Made by a program: the position numbers and the translations under genes. The notes beneath the pieces are model-generated. The model was not told the origin of the DNA, ran no database searches, and saw nothing but the letters and a program-made list of their open reading frames with translations. This document shows positions 26,258 to 34,587 of a stretch of DNA of 64,000 nucleotides, piece by piece. Origin of the DNA: Congregibacter variabilis (GTDB lineage Bacteria > Pseudomonadota > Gammaproteobacteria > Pseudomonadales > Halieaceae); assembly GCF_045689235.1 (NCBI RefSeq), contig NZ_CP136864.1, forward strand, positions 1,550,001-1,614,000, written 5' to 3'. Positions within the stretch are counted from its first letter, which is position 1. Each line of letters starts with the position of its first letter.

Positions 26258-26977
26258 GTGAATCTCCTCATCATTGAGGCCGATGAACTGGACTCGAACA
26301 AGCAACTGCGACTGAGCGGCCGGCGCCTCAAACATCTCAACGAGATTCTCAAACTCCAGATCGGCGACAAGGTGCGGGTCGGGCAACTTGATGGTGAAAT
26401 CGGCATAGGCCTTGTTCGGGCCATCGACACCAGCGGCGCGATAATCGATGTCTCTTTGCGGCAAGCACCTCCCCCCCCTCTCCCGCTAAGCGTAGTGCTG
26501 GCCTTACCCCGGCCCAAGATGCTGCGCAGAATATTACGTGGTCTGGCCGAGACAGGGGTCAAGGACATACACCTGATCAACAGCTTCCGGGTAGAAAAAA
26601 GCTACTGGCAAAGCCCGCTACTGAAGCGCGACGCGTTGCACGAGGCGCTCATTGCCGGTCTCGAACAGGCCATAGACACAGCATTACCGACGGTGGGGCT
26701 GCACCAGCGCTTTCGCCCCTTTGCCGAGGATGTGTTGCCAAGACTTTGCCAGGGACGCGACGCATTGCTGGCAGACCTTGGCGCCGGCGACAGCTATCCC
26801 TCAGAGCCTGTTGTGCCGAGCTTGCTGATGCTGGGTCCGGAAGGTGGCTTCATTCCTTTTGAACGCGAGTTGATACAAAAGGCGGGTGCTCGCTGTGTCG
26901 GACTCGGCCCTCGTATGCTCCGGGTGGAGACCGCCCTGCATTGCGCCCTCGGCAGACATCTGACCCAGATAAGCTAG
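26258..26977 (+). CDS. rsmE: 16S rRNA m3U1498 methyltransferase
   Basis: A 239-residue SPOUT methyltransferase with an N-terminal PUA-like RNA-binding domain and the C-terminal knot: LGPEGGFIPFERELI and RMLRVETALHCALG. It methylates N3 of U1498 in 16S rRNA. The GTG start is 5 nt after rimO, so the two rRNA/ribosome modification genes are likely co-transcribed. The N-terminus has the family MNLLIIEADEL-type opening. Confidence 0.93.
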   Translation: MNLLIIEADELDSNKQLRLSGRRLKHLNEILKLQIGDKVRVGQLDGEIGIGLVRAIDTSGAIIDVSLRQAPPPPLPLSVVLALPRPKMLRRILRGLAETGVKDIHLINSFRVEKSYWQSPLLKRDALHEALIAGLEQAIDTALPTVGLHQRFRPFAEDVLPRLCQGRDALLADLGAGDSYPSEPVVPSLLMLGPEGGFIPFERELIQKAGARCVGLGPRMLRVETALHCALGRHLTQIS

Positions 26978-27023
26978 CAGCACCCCGGCCCATTAGAAAT
27001 CGCTACAGCTAACGCGTCGATAA

Positions 27024-27037
27024 TTGACGCGGATCAA
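27024..27037 (+). promoter_or_regulatory. Candidate Anr/Fnr box upstream of the CBS-domain gene
   Basis: The sequence TTGAC-GCGG-ATCAA matches the Fnr/Anr consensus TTGAT-N4-ATCAA at 9 of 10 defined positions, and TTGAC is an accepted half-site of Anr. It lies about 130 nt before the CBS gene start. An AT-rich stretch (TCTATTCTTTATTTT, 27051-27065) lies 25-30 nt downstream of the box centre, where the -10 of an activated class II promoter would be expected. Confidence 0.6.
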
Positions 27038-27166
27038 TAACCCCTGCGGCTCTATTCTTTATTTTGGTCGCATCGTCGCAAGACTTGGAATTTGAGTTCA
27101 TGTTTGCATGGCATCCATAAAACCGGGACCACGGCGAGTGACCCTCAACTACCGCGGGGAATCATG

Positions 27167-27610
27167 ATGTTAAGTGTTGCAGAAGTAATGACCGCTCAAC
27201 CCTATACCCTGGGCCCGGACGACAGCCTTGTTAAAGCCGCGGCCCTTATGCGCGAACACCATATTCGTCACATTCCCATCGTGTCTAATGATGGCAATGT
27301 CATCGGCGTAGTCTCCCATCGCGATCTACTTGCAGCGAGTGATTCGCGGTTAGTACACGAAGACCTGCTCGCCGGGGGCAAGGAGAGCTTTGTAGCGCTA
27401 TCGGCGGTAATGAGCTCGCCCGTCCAGACCGCTAATGAAAATGCGGAGCTTAGGAGCGTCGCGAGCTTGTTACGCAAACAGCGACTGGGATGCCTGCCGA
27501 TTACCCGAGACGACCAGCTCGTCGGGATCATCACGGATTCCGATTTCCTGGAGGTCGCAATCGTTCTCATGGAGCAGTTGGAGATGGCTGAGCCAGAAGA
27601 AGACTTTTAG
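27167..27610 (+). CDS. Tandem CBS-domain protein
   Basis: A 147-residue soluble protein made almost entirely of two CBS motifs (LSVAEVMTAQPYTLGPDDSL to VIGVVSHRDLLAA; LSAVMSSPVQTANENAEL to LVGIITDSDFLEV). Such stand-alone pairs bind adenine nucleotides and act as energy sensors. The start is uncertain between neighbouring ATGs at 27164 and 27167; the GGGGA site 6 nt upstream favours 27167. A likely Anr/Fnr box lies upstream, so expression may rise at low oxygen. The partner is unknown. Confidence 0.85.
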   Translation: MLSVAEVMTAQPYTLGPDDSLVKAAALMREHHIRHIPIVSNDGNVIGVVSHRDLLAASDSRLVHEDLLAGGKESFVALSAVMSSPVQTANENAELRSVASLLRKQRLGCLPITRDDQLVGIITDSDFLEVAIVLMEQLEMAEPEEDF

Positions 27611-27620
27611 GCGATAAAGG

Positions 27621-28277
27621 TCAGGCTGCGCCGAGACCTATAGGGCAGCTCACGCCAGTGCCCCCCAGACCACAATAGCCTGCGGGGTTCTTGTGCAGAT
27701 ACTGCTGATGATAATCCTCGGCGTAGTAAAAAGGTCCGGCCATCGCGATCTCGGTAGTAATGCTCTGGTAACCAGCGCCATCGAGCTGTGCCTGATACGC
27801 CGCCCTACTGTCCTGCGCCGCCGCTAATTGTTGCTCATCATTGACATAGATAGCTGATCGATACTGCGTACCCATATCATTGCCCTGACGCATACCCTGA
27901 GTCGGATTGTGACCTTCCCAAAAAACCCGTAGCAGGTCCTCGAAGCTAAGAAGCTGTGGATCAAAGACCACCAAAACCACTTCCGTATGGCCGGTTTTTC
28001 CAGAACACACCTCCTCATAGCCAGGGTTTGGTGTGTGCCCTCCAGCGTAGCCTGCAGCGGTGGTAAACACGCCTTTTTGCTGCCAAAACAGGCGTTCAAC
28101 CCCCCAAAAGCACCCCATCCCGAAAACCACTTGCTGCATATGCGCAGGGAATGGGCCCTGAAGGGGTGCATCCAATACCTGATGACGCTCTGCAACCATC
28201 AAAGGCGTATCTCTCCCTGGTAACGCGCTTTGTGCGTCAGGAAGGGCATGTTTTTTGCGCAATTCGAACAATTTCAC
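27621..28277 (-). CDS. msrA: Peptide methionine sulfoxide reductase MsrA
   Basis: A 218-residue MsrA with the active-site GCFWG (nucleophile Cys56), YAGGHTPNPGYEEVCSG, the TGHTEVV block, and the C-terminal NPAGYCGLGGTGVSCPIG with resolving cysteines. It reduces S-methionine sulfoxide in proteins. The N-terminal 45-residue extension is typical of the longer gammaproteobacterial MsrA. The start is GTG with GGAG 8 nt upstream. Confidence 0.96.
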   Translation of the reverse strand: MKLFELRKKHALPDAQSALPGRDTPLMVAERHQVLDAPLQGPFPAHMQQVVFGMGCFWGVERLFWQQKGVFTTAAGYAGGHTPNPGYEEVCSGKTGHTEVVLVVFDPQLLSFEDLLRVFWEGHNPTQGMRQGNDMGTQYRSAIYVNDEQQLAAAQDSRAAYQAQLDGAGYQSITTEIAMAGPFYYAEDYHQQYLHKNPAGYCGLGGTGVSCPIGLGAA

Positions 28278-28331
28278 GTACTTTCTCCATATTCAAAAAT
28301 AGAGGCCAGGTGCTGAGCGCCGCAAACGCGC

Positions 28332-28358
28332 TTGGAGCCTCGAGTACAAGGGTATACC
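28332..28358 (+). promoter_or_regulatory. Candidate promoter for the VWA-like gene
   Basis: TTGGAG (28332-28337) and TATACC (28353-28358) are spaced by 15 nt, slightly short of ideal. The palindrome GGTATACC could also serve as a -10 on the other strand towards msrA. A weak prediction. Confidence 0.3.
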
Positions 28359-28388
28359 ATTCTCGCATCATGCCGGTTCACTTCAACG

Positions 28389-29075
28389 ATGCCCCGTCCT
28401 CCCGTTAAACAGGCCAGCTCTGGCGATGTCCGTGCGTTTTTACAGCGTGCGAAAAGCGTACAGCGGTTCAGCGCCGGACGTTCAAGACTACTGTTTGCAA
28501 TGGATGCGACCGCCAGCCGACAACCTACCTGGGACCTGGCCTGTGAACTTCAAGCCGACATGTTTCGAGCCACAGCAGACCTTGCCTCGCTGGCCATACA
28601 GCTTGCGTATTATCGAGGCCTGGGAGAGCTGTATCTGGATGACTGGCAAAGTGACGCGGCAACCCTTGCCAAGCGGATGAGTCAGGTCCAGTGTGCAGCG
28701 GGGCGCACGCAAATTGGGCGGCTCCTCCGCGCGGCGCTAAAACAACAGTCCACGGTGAACGCGCGAGCTCTGGTTTTTATTGGTGATGCCGTGGAAGAAA
28801 GTAGAGCCGACCTTCAGGACCTGGCCGGGCAGTGTCGAATTCAATCCCTGCCGTTGTTTATTTTTCAGGAAGGCAACGATCCCGATGCTAAGCACTGCTT
28901 CGAACAAATGGCCAAAGTAAGCGGTGGTGCCTATGAACATTTTGACCAAAACAGTGCTCAGAGACTCCGGGATCTACTCGGAGCCGTCGCGCGCTATGCG
29001 GCCGGGGGACGAAAAGCGCTGGAAAGCCACCCCAGTGCTGGCGCTCAACGTCTTTTACAGCAGCTAAAGCGCTAG
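28389..29075 (+). CDS. VWA-like protein
   Basis: A 228-residue soluble protein I do not recognise by name. It looks like a von Willebrand factor A fold: a hydrophobic strand followed by an acidic turn (SRLLFAMDATASRQPTWD), then the hydrophobic strand ALVFIGDAVEES, and the strand LPLFIFQEGNDPDAKHCFEQMAKVSGGAYEHFD. The MIDAS motif is DATAS rather than DxSxS, so it is variant. It begins a plus-strand run with a membrane J-domain protein and, further on, HtpX and an HtrA-type protease. Start ATG 28389 has no clear Shine-Dalgarno; an ATG at 28370 is in another frame. Confidence 0.7.
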   Translation: MPRPPVKQASSGDVRAFLQRAKSVQRFSAGRSRLLFAMDATASRQPTWDLACELQADMFRATADLASLAIQLAYYRGLGELYLDDWQSDAATLAKRMSQVQCAAGRTQIGRLLRAALKQQSTVNARALVFIGDAVEESRADLQDLAGQCRIQSLPLFIFQEGNDPDAKHCFEQMAKVSGGAYEHFDQNSAQRLRDLLGAVARYAAGGRKALESHPSAGAQRLLQQLKR

Positions 29076-29097
29076 ACTCAAGGAAAACGAGACCTTC

Positions 29098-29805
29098 ATG
29101 CCAAGACTCATACTTCTACTGGCCATTGCCGCGGTGGTCTACATTCTGCTGAGGCGTGTTGCCGCCCTGCCACCCCATCGTCGTCGGGGCGAGTACTTCA
29201 AGCTGGGTATAGGCGTCGCTGTGGTAGCCGTAGTTCTACTGACCCTAGCCGGCAAGATGCACTGGATAGGCGCTGCAATTACCGGACTTCTGGTGGCGGC
29301 CCGCCAATCCTTACCCATACTTGTTCGTCTTTTTCCTATGCTCTCTTCGCTAAAGTCTCAAAGTGCCGGCGCGACGAAGAAATCGACGGTAACGACGCTT
29401 ATTCTGCGCATGCATCTGGATCATGAGAGCGGCGCCCTGTCCGGCGAAGTCATCGAGGGCCCATTTAAAGACTGGTTGCTAGAAGAGATGAGTCGAGAGC
29501 AGCTTGATTCCCTGCGACAATACTGTGAAAGCACCGACGCGGAATCTCTGCAGCTTTTAGATGGCTATCTCGAGCAGCGTTTTCAGGACACAGCTCAGGA
29601 AGATGGCCCCCAGGCGCCGCCCGACGCTGGGGGTATGAGTCGCAAAGAGGCGCTGGAAATACTGGGCCTGAGCGAAGACGCGGACCGCGAAGCCATCGTG
29701 GACGCGCACCGCAAGCTCATGCAAAAACTTCATCCAGACCGCGGCGGTTCGGACTACCTTGCCGCTAAAATCAATCAAGCCAAAGACTTGCTCACGCAGG
29801 ACTGA
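29098..29805 (+). CDS. Membrane-anchored J-domain protein
   Basis: A 235-residue protein with two N-terminal transmembrane helices (LILLLAIAAVVYILL and LGIGVAVVAVVLLTLAG), a third weak hydrophobic segment, a middle region of unclear fold, and a C-terminal J domain (about 178-235) with the required HPD in LMQKLHPDRGGSDYLAAKINQAKDLL. The C-terminal, membrane-tethered J domain resembles Pam18/TIM14-type co-chaperones, which recruit an Hsp70 to a membrane. It probably stimulates DnaK at the inner membrane. The domain order is unlike DjlA (one TM, C-terminal J). Confidence 0.83.
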   Translation: MPRLILLLAIAAVVYILLRRVAALPPHRRRGEYFKLGIGVAVVAVVLLTLAGKMHWIGAAITGLLVAARQSLPILVRLFPMLSSLKSQSAGATKKSTVTTLILRMHLDHESGALSGEVIEGPFKDWLLEEMSREQLDSLRQYCESTDAESLQLLDGYLEQRFQDTAQEDGPQAPPDAGGMSRKEALEILGLSEDADREAIVDAHRKLMQKLHPDRGGSDYLAAKINQAKDLLTQD

Positions 29806-29843
29806 GGCATTTTTACAACACGATATAGAGGAAACCGAGCAGC

Positions 29844-30233
29844 ATGAGTGATGGAGTATTCGTCATCCGAAATCAACTAGGTCAGTTTTGGACCCGAGCG
29901 GGAGAATGGGTAGATGGTCGGGAACCCCAGCGCCTGCTCAAAATCAAGCATCACGACGAAGCTGTGAACCAACTGGTTGAACTCAGCGCTAAGGACATAG
30001 AACTTCGCGGCGAGGTTCTAGCCTGCGATCTCGATGAACGCAAAGAACCCATGGTCGAAGCGAGCTCTCACTTGACGCCCACGCTGGCAGAGAGGGCAGC
30101 AGAGAAATCTGCAGAAAAAGCCGCCGAGGCAGCTCTAATTGCCGCACAGGAAAACCAACTCTCACAAGAAGAGGATGGCGTAGCAGAGCAAATCAACGAT
30201 GAGCAGGAACCTCCCCTGAGCGCCGCAGTCTAA
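29844..30233 (+). CDS. Small charged hypothetical protein
   Basis: A 129-residue protein starting MSDGVFVIRNQLGQFWTRAGEW, with no signal peptide or membrane helix. The N-terminal half looks like a compact alpha/beta fold; residues 70-129 are a low-complexity Glu/Ala/Lys/Gln stretch (AERAAEKSAEKAAEAALIAAQ), probably helical and exposed. I do not recognise the family. It follows the J-domain gene by 38 nt and has a GAGGAAA patch upstream, so it is likely translated. Confidence 0.65.
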   Translation: MSDGVFVIRNQLGQFWTRAGEWVDGREPQRLLKIKHHDEAVNQLVELSAKDIELRGEVLACDLDERKEPMVEASSHLTPTLAERAAEKSAEKAAEAALIAAQENQLSQEEDGVAEQINDEQEPPLSAAV

Positions 30234-30326
30234 CTTAGCTGCGACGGGGCTACGCCCATACACCGGTTCCCTGGGCGACTTGAAACCCAAGAGAGCGCCC
30301 CCATTATTTCGCTCTGAGCTTATGTT

Positions 30327-30428
30327 GGCTCAAGGCTGTTAATGGCTCAAGGCTGTTAATGGCTCAAGGCTGTTAATAGCTCAAGGTTGTTAATAGCTCA
30401 AGGCTGTTAATAGCTCAAGGCTGTTAAT
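30327..30428 (+). repeat. Tandem repeat, six copies of a 17-bp unit
   Basis: Units of the type GGCTCAAGGCTGTTAAT run without gap: 30327, 30344, 30361, 30378, 30395 and 30412. Copies 1-3 begin GG, copies 4-6 begin AG, and copy 4 has a C to T change (GGTTG). A degenerate fragment precedes and follows. The unit is not a multiple of 3 and no gene lies in the 283-nt gap 30234-30516, so this is a non-coding minisatellite just before htpX. Confidence 0.95.
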
Positions 30429-30516
30429 AACTTAGAGCTGCTGCTTGCTCAGGCTTGTTTTATTTGTGAGCTCCTGACAGACCAGGAGACACCAGGCTAG
30501 ATACAGGAATTAAAGT

Positions 30517-31401
30517 ATGCGCATTCTGTTGTTTCTTGCGACCAACTTTGCAGTCCTCATCCTTGTGGGCACTATATTTACCATGCTCGGCTTTCAGGGC
30601 ATTCTCGCCGAAAATGGCGTCGATCTGGATCTGAAGGCGCTCTTGGTTTTTTGCGGGCTGTTTGGCATGGGCGGCTCTTTGATATCGCTGTTTCTGTCAA
30701 AGTGGATGGCCAAACGCAGCACCGGTACCTACATCATAGAAACACCTCGCAACCGCGATGAGCAATGGCTTGTGGACACGGTGGCCGAACTCGCCGGGGA
30801 AGCGGGCATCGGTATGCCTGAGGTTGGCATCTTTCCCTCCGAGGGCCCGAATGCATTTGCCACGGGCTGGAACAAAAACGCCGCCCTGGTCGCGATCAGC
30901 GCCGGCATGCTCAAGCGCTTTCCCGCAAACGAAATACGGGCAGTCATAGGCCATGAAATCGGCCACGTTGCCAACGGCGACATGGTTACGCTTACTCTGA
31001 TTCAGGGTGTGGTAAACACCTTCGTCATGTTCCTTGCGCGCATTATTGGCCATACGGTGGATCGGGTCGTTTTTAAAACAGAGCGTGGTTATGGCATCGG
31101 GTACTTTATCGTGACCATCGTTGCCGAAATTCTTCTGGGAATACTCGCCAGTATGATCGTCTTCAAGTTTTCTCGATGGCGGGAATACCGCGCCGATAAA
31201 GCGGGAGCAAAGCTTGCCGGACGCGGCGACATGATCGCGGCGCTGGAGAGGTTGCGCGGCAATCAAAACGTGCAGCAGGAACTGCCCGGAGAGCTAACGG
31301 CTTTTGGCATTAGCGAATCGGCAAAGCAGGGAATCAAAGCCCTGTTTAGCTCGCACCCCCCCCTTGAGCAACGAATAGCGGCACTGCGCAGCGGCGTCTA
31401 A
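30517..31401 (+). CDS. htpX: Protease HtpX
   Basis: The 294-residue M48-family inner-membrane zinc metalloprotease. It has N-terminal transmembrane helices (ILLFLATNFAVLILVGTIF and LLVFCGLFGMGGSLISLFL), the zinc motif HEIGH in AVIGHEIGHVANGDM near residue 145, further hydrophobic helices, and EYRADKAGAKLAG supplying the third ligand. HtpX degrades misfolded membrane proteins and is part of envelope stress control. An AGGAA site lies 8-10 nt upstream. The tandem repeat directly before it may affect its leader or promoter. Confidence 0.97.
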   Translation: MRILLFLATNFAVLILVGTIFTMLGFQGILAENGVDLDLKALLVFCGLFGMGGSLISLFLSKWMAKRSTGTYIIETPRNRDEQWLVDTVAELAGEAGIGMPEVGIFPSEGPNAFATGWNKNAALVAISAGMLKRFPANEIRAVIGHEIGHVANGDMVTLTLIQGVVNTFVMFLARIIGHTVDRVVFKTERGYGIGYFIVTIVAEILLGILASMIVFKFSRWREYRADKAGAKLAGRGDMIAALERLRGNQNVQQELPGELTAFGISESAKQGIKALFSSHPPLEQRIAALRSGV

Positions 31402-31444
31402 ATCAAGAACAGGACAGCGTTTAAATTATCGAGAGGCACCAAAC

Positions 31445-32167
31445 ATGAATGACAAAACTTCGGCGTGGATCCGCTGGCCTGGATACATCGCATGGTTTTT
31501 ATTTGCGGTGCTGGCAATTTCAGTATTAGTCGTGCGCAGTGGCAGCTGGCAGCAGGGACTAATGCTCTACGCTCTCGCTGGTCTTCTGAGTCTGGTGCTT
31601 TTGGTGTTCATGGGAATTCAGAGCCTTATACCGCGGTGGGGCGGTGAACGTCTGAATATCCTCAAGCGTGCATTGCCGGCTCTTCCCGGTGCCGCATTAT
31701 TACTGATGGCCATGCAGGCTCGAGACGTACCAGCGATTCACGATATCAGCACAGATCTGCAGGACCCCCCTGCCTTCGAGAAAATCGTAGATCTTCGCGG
31801 CGACAGCAGTAATCCGCTGAACCTGAGTGATGAGGTGATTGAGCAACAGCTTGCGGCCTACCCGGACCTAAAGACCCTCCAGAGCTCTCGCTCCTACGCG
31901 AGCAGCTACAACATGGCACTGACGACCGCCAGAGACCTTGGATGGGAAGTCGTCCGGGAAGATCCCAACGCCGGATTCATCGAAGCTGTCGATACTACGG
32001 CGATTATGAATTTTAAAGATGACGTGGTGATTCGCGTACGCACTAACGCCGACGGCAGTCTCATTGATGTGCGATCCGTATCAAGAGTCGGTGTGAGCGA
32101 CCTCGGAGCGAACGCCAAGCGCATTCGACGCTTCATGTCAGCATTTAAAGCGGCAGCTGAAGGCTGA
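31445..32167 (+). CDS. DUF1499 membrane protein
   Basis: A 240-residue protein with three transmembrane segments in the first 90 residues (YIAWFLFAVLAISVLVV; LMLYALAGLLSLVLLVFMG; ALPGAALLLMAM) and a soluble DUF1499 domain from about 110 to 235. The core reads SSRSYASSYNMALTTARDLGWEVV, ending VSDLGANAKRIRRFMSAF. The function is unknown. It lies between htpX and the HtrA-type gene and is probably co-transcribed with them. Confidence 0.85.
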   Translation: MNDKTSAWIRWPGYIAWFLFAVLAISVLVVRSGSWQQGLMLYALAGLLSLVLLVFMGIQSLIPRWGGERLNILKRALPALPGAALLLMAMQARDVPAIHDISTDLQDPPAFEKIVDLRGDSSNPLNLSDEVIEQQLAAYPDLKTLQSSRSYASSYNMALTTARDLGWEVVREDPNAGFIEAVDTTAIMNFKDDVVIRVRTNADGSLIDVRSVSRVGVSDLGANAKRIRRFMSAFKAAAEG

Positions 32168-32172
32168 TTACT

Positions 32173-33267
32173 ATGCTTGGCAGACTTACTCGCGGCATAT
32201 CGCTGAAGTCGGCGCTGCTCAAAGCAGCACTGCCGCTGATGCTCCTGGTTCCGGGTACTGCATTTACCGCTGAAACTACGGATTACCTAAGCTTTGCCAC
32301 AGAAGATGAGGCCAACAGTACCGAGATCTTCAGCAAGGCTAGCCCGGCGGTGGTTTATGTCACCACGACGACCCTGCGGCGGCGCAGTCGGTTTTCTCTG
32401 GACGTCATGGAGATTCCCAAAGGCTCCGGATCGGGCTTTATTTGGCACGCCAGTGGACTGATTGTCACCAACTACCATGTGGTGGCTGAAGCCAACCGAA
32501 TGCAGGTCACTTTGCAGGACGGCAGCAGCTATAAAGCGGAACTCATAGGCATTGCCCCGGAGAAAGATCTTGCGGTGCTGCGGCTGCTGGAGCCTCCTAA
32601 AGATTTAACGACTTTACCCCTTGGCGATTCCACCGAGCTGTCGGTGGGCCGGAAAGTTCTCGCCATCGGCAATCCTTTTGGCCTTGATACCACGCTGACC
32701 ACAGGCGTCGTCAGCGCTCTGGGTAGAGAGATTCGAGCGCCCAGCGGACGCCAGATACGCGGCGTTGTGCAAACCGATGCCGCCATCAATCCCGGCAATT
32801 CCGGCGGTCCGCTATTGAACTCGCTGGGACAACTGATCGGGGTTAATACGGCTATCTATAGTCCCAGTGGCGCAAGCGCGGGTATTGGCTTTGCTATTCC
32901 GGTGAACACCGTAAAAGAAGTAGTGCCCCAGCTCATCAGCTACGGCCGCATATTGCGGCCCATCATGGGAGTCGAACTCGCCAGTGATCGCTGGCGCCGC
33001 CGCTACGCCATCAAAGGTCTACCGGTGGTCAGGGTGTTTCCCGGGCTTCCCGCTGCCGAGGCAGGGCTGCGAGGTATTTCACGCAGCTCCCAGGGCGACC
33101 TGAGGCTCGGCGACATCATCATTGCCATCGATGGTCAGCCGGTAGATGACCATGATGATTACCTCTCGATCATGGAAAGCCACAAAGCCGGGGACCGTAT
33201 TTCCGTACGTGCCCGGCGGGGTGACGCTGAAGTAGATCTGGACGTAAAGCTAACCGAGTCCCAATAA
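32173..33267 (+). CDS. HtrA/DegS-type trypsin-like serine protease with one PDZ domain
   Basis: A 364-residue S1C-family protease. After an N-terminal signal or anchor (SALLKAALPLMLLVPGTAFTA) come the catalytic histidine (VTNYHVVAEA), aspartate (EKDLAVLRL) and serine (NPGNSGGPLLN), all intact, then a single PDZ domain (GVEL to DVKLTESQ). One PDZ makes it closer to DegS or the short HtrA proteins than to DegP. It probably acts in the periplasm. Five nt separate it from the DUF1499 gene. Confidence 0.93.
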   Translation: MLGRLTRGISLKSALLKAALPLMLLVPGTAFTAETTDYLSFATEDEANSTEIFSKASPAVVYVTTTTLRRRSRFSLDVMEIPKGSGSGFIWHASGLIVTNYHVVAEANRMQVTLQDGSSYKAELIGIAPEKDLAVLRLLEPPKDLTTLPLGDSTELSVGRKVLAIGNPFGLDTTLTTGVVSALGREIRAPSGRQIRGVVQTDAAINPGNSGGPLLNSLGQLIGVNTAIYSPSGASAGIGFAIPVNTVKEVVPQLISYGRILRPIMGVELASDRWRRRYAIKGLPVVRVFPGLPAAEAGLRGISRSSQGDLRLGDIIIAIDGQPVDDHDDYLSIMESHKAGDRISVRARRGDAEVDLDVKLTESQ

Positions 33268-33294
33268 ACGCAAACCGCAGCGCCCGCTCCCGGA

Positions 33295-34473
33295 CTATAG
33301 GGAAGCGCAAAAGTGCTTGATACGTTTACAGGCCCGTTTTAGCACCGAACGATTTTGTGCCAGGCCCAGGCGAACAAAGTTTTCCGCCGACGGTCCGAAT
33401 GCAGCACCGGGAATCACCGATACCCCCTGCTGCTCCAGCAATTGATCCGCGAACTGCCTACCACTTAATCCTGTGCGCGAAACGTCGCACATGATAAACA
33501 TACCAGCGTGCGGTCGACTGCAATGAAGGTTTTTCACTTTCGACAGCTTGTCCAACATATAGTCCCGCCGCTCGCGGTACTCATTCCGCATTTCCTTGAC
33601 ATACTGCTGGTCGTTCTCCAAGGCAAAGGCGCTGGCATCCTGAATAAACTGGGGACTGCCAAATAGGGTCGCACCGGCGTACTCGCCGAGCCGTTCGATA
33701 AGTGTGGGAGGTGCCACTACCCAGCCTATACGCCAGCCGCTCATTGCGTGAGACTTGGATAGGCCGTCAATCATTACCACGTTGTCGAGACATTCGGCAC
33801 TCGCTCGAGCAGACATGTGCTTTCCTTCGTAGCAAAACATCGAGTAAACCTCATCGCAAACCAACCAGATGTTTTTCTCCAGGCAATAGGCAGCTAGCTC
33901 CCGTATATCCGAGGCAGGAATGATTGCTCCGGTGGGATTACCAGGCGTGTTGATAAACAGTACCCGTGTTTTATCGCTGAGAGTCGACTTCAGCGTTTCT
34001 ACGTTCAACGCAAAATCATGCTCTACATCTAAAGGCGTGGTTCGAAGATTCAGGTCCAGACCCCTAAATATCGGGTTGTATCCAACGTACATGGGTTCAG
34101 GTACAACGATTTCGTCCCCAGGGTTCAAGAGACAGGATAAGACCGCATGAATGGCGGACGTGGCACCAGGAAAAATTGCGACCTCGTCGGCTGTGCAGGG
34201 ATGTGGAGAACTCTGGGTTTCCAGATCCGCAACCGCCCGCCGCAACTTAATTTCGCCAAGCGAAGGAGAATAGTGGGTGCGCCCCACTCGCAGATGGCTG
34301 ACGGCATTGTCGATGATAGGTTCAGGAGTCCGAAAATCCGGATCCCCTACAGACAACAAAATGACATCGTCACCGTTTCGCTGCATCTTAAGGGCACGCT
34401 CATGAACAGCCCAAACATCACTACCTTCGGCAGAGAGCCGCTCAGTAATGCGAGCGTAAGTTGGAGTAAACAT
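33295..34473 (-). CDS. Aminotransferase class I/II, AruH-like
   Basis: A 392-residue PLP enzyme (fold type I) with the Schiff-base lysine in GLSKSHAMSGWRIGWVV. Blocks such as LLSVGDPDFRTPEPI, LFGSPQFIQDASAFALE and QQGVSVIPGAAFGPSAENFVRLGLA are very like the arginine:pyruvate transaminase AruH of Pseudomonas aeruginosa. The substrate here is inferred only by this likeness. The frame extends to a TTG at 34530, but ATG 34473 matches the AruH N-terminus (FTPTYARITERLSAEGSDVWAVH). No aru operon neighbours are present. Confidence 0.82.
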   Translation of the reverse strand: MFTPTYARITERLSAEGSDVWAVHERALKMQRNGDDVILLSVGDPDFRTPEPIIDNAVSHLRVGRTHYSPSLGEIKLRRAVADLETQSSPHPCTADEVAIFPGATSAIHAVLSCLLNPGDEIVVPEPMYVGYNPIFRGLDLNLRTTPLDVEHDFALNVETLKSTLSDKTRVLFINTPGNPTGAIIPASDIRELAAYCLEKNIWLVCDEVYSMFCYEGKHMSARASAECLDNVVMIDGLSKSHAMSGWRIGWVVAPPTLIERLGEYAGATLFGSPQFIQDASAFALENDQQYVKEMRNEYRERRDYMLDKLSKVKNLHCSRPHAGMFIMCDVSRTGLSGRQFADQLLEQQGVSVIPGAAFGPSAENFVRLGLAQNRSVLKRACKRIKHFCASL

Positions 34474-34587
34474 AGCGCAGAACTCGATTTTGGATAGGTG
34501 CTGATTATACCGTAGCCAAGGCATCAACATCGCTTGCGGGCGTGCTAACCTGATCCACTGAGCTATCGTGAAGATGAGAGAAAGTTA

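Noticed and set aside
30327..30428. Regular repeats considered as a CRISPR array
   Set aside because: The 17-bp units are directly adjacent with no spacers, and there are no cas genes.
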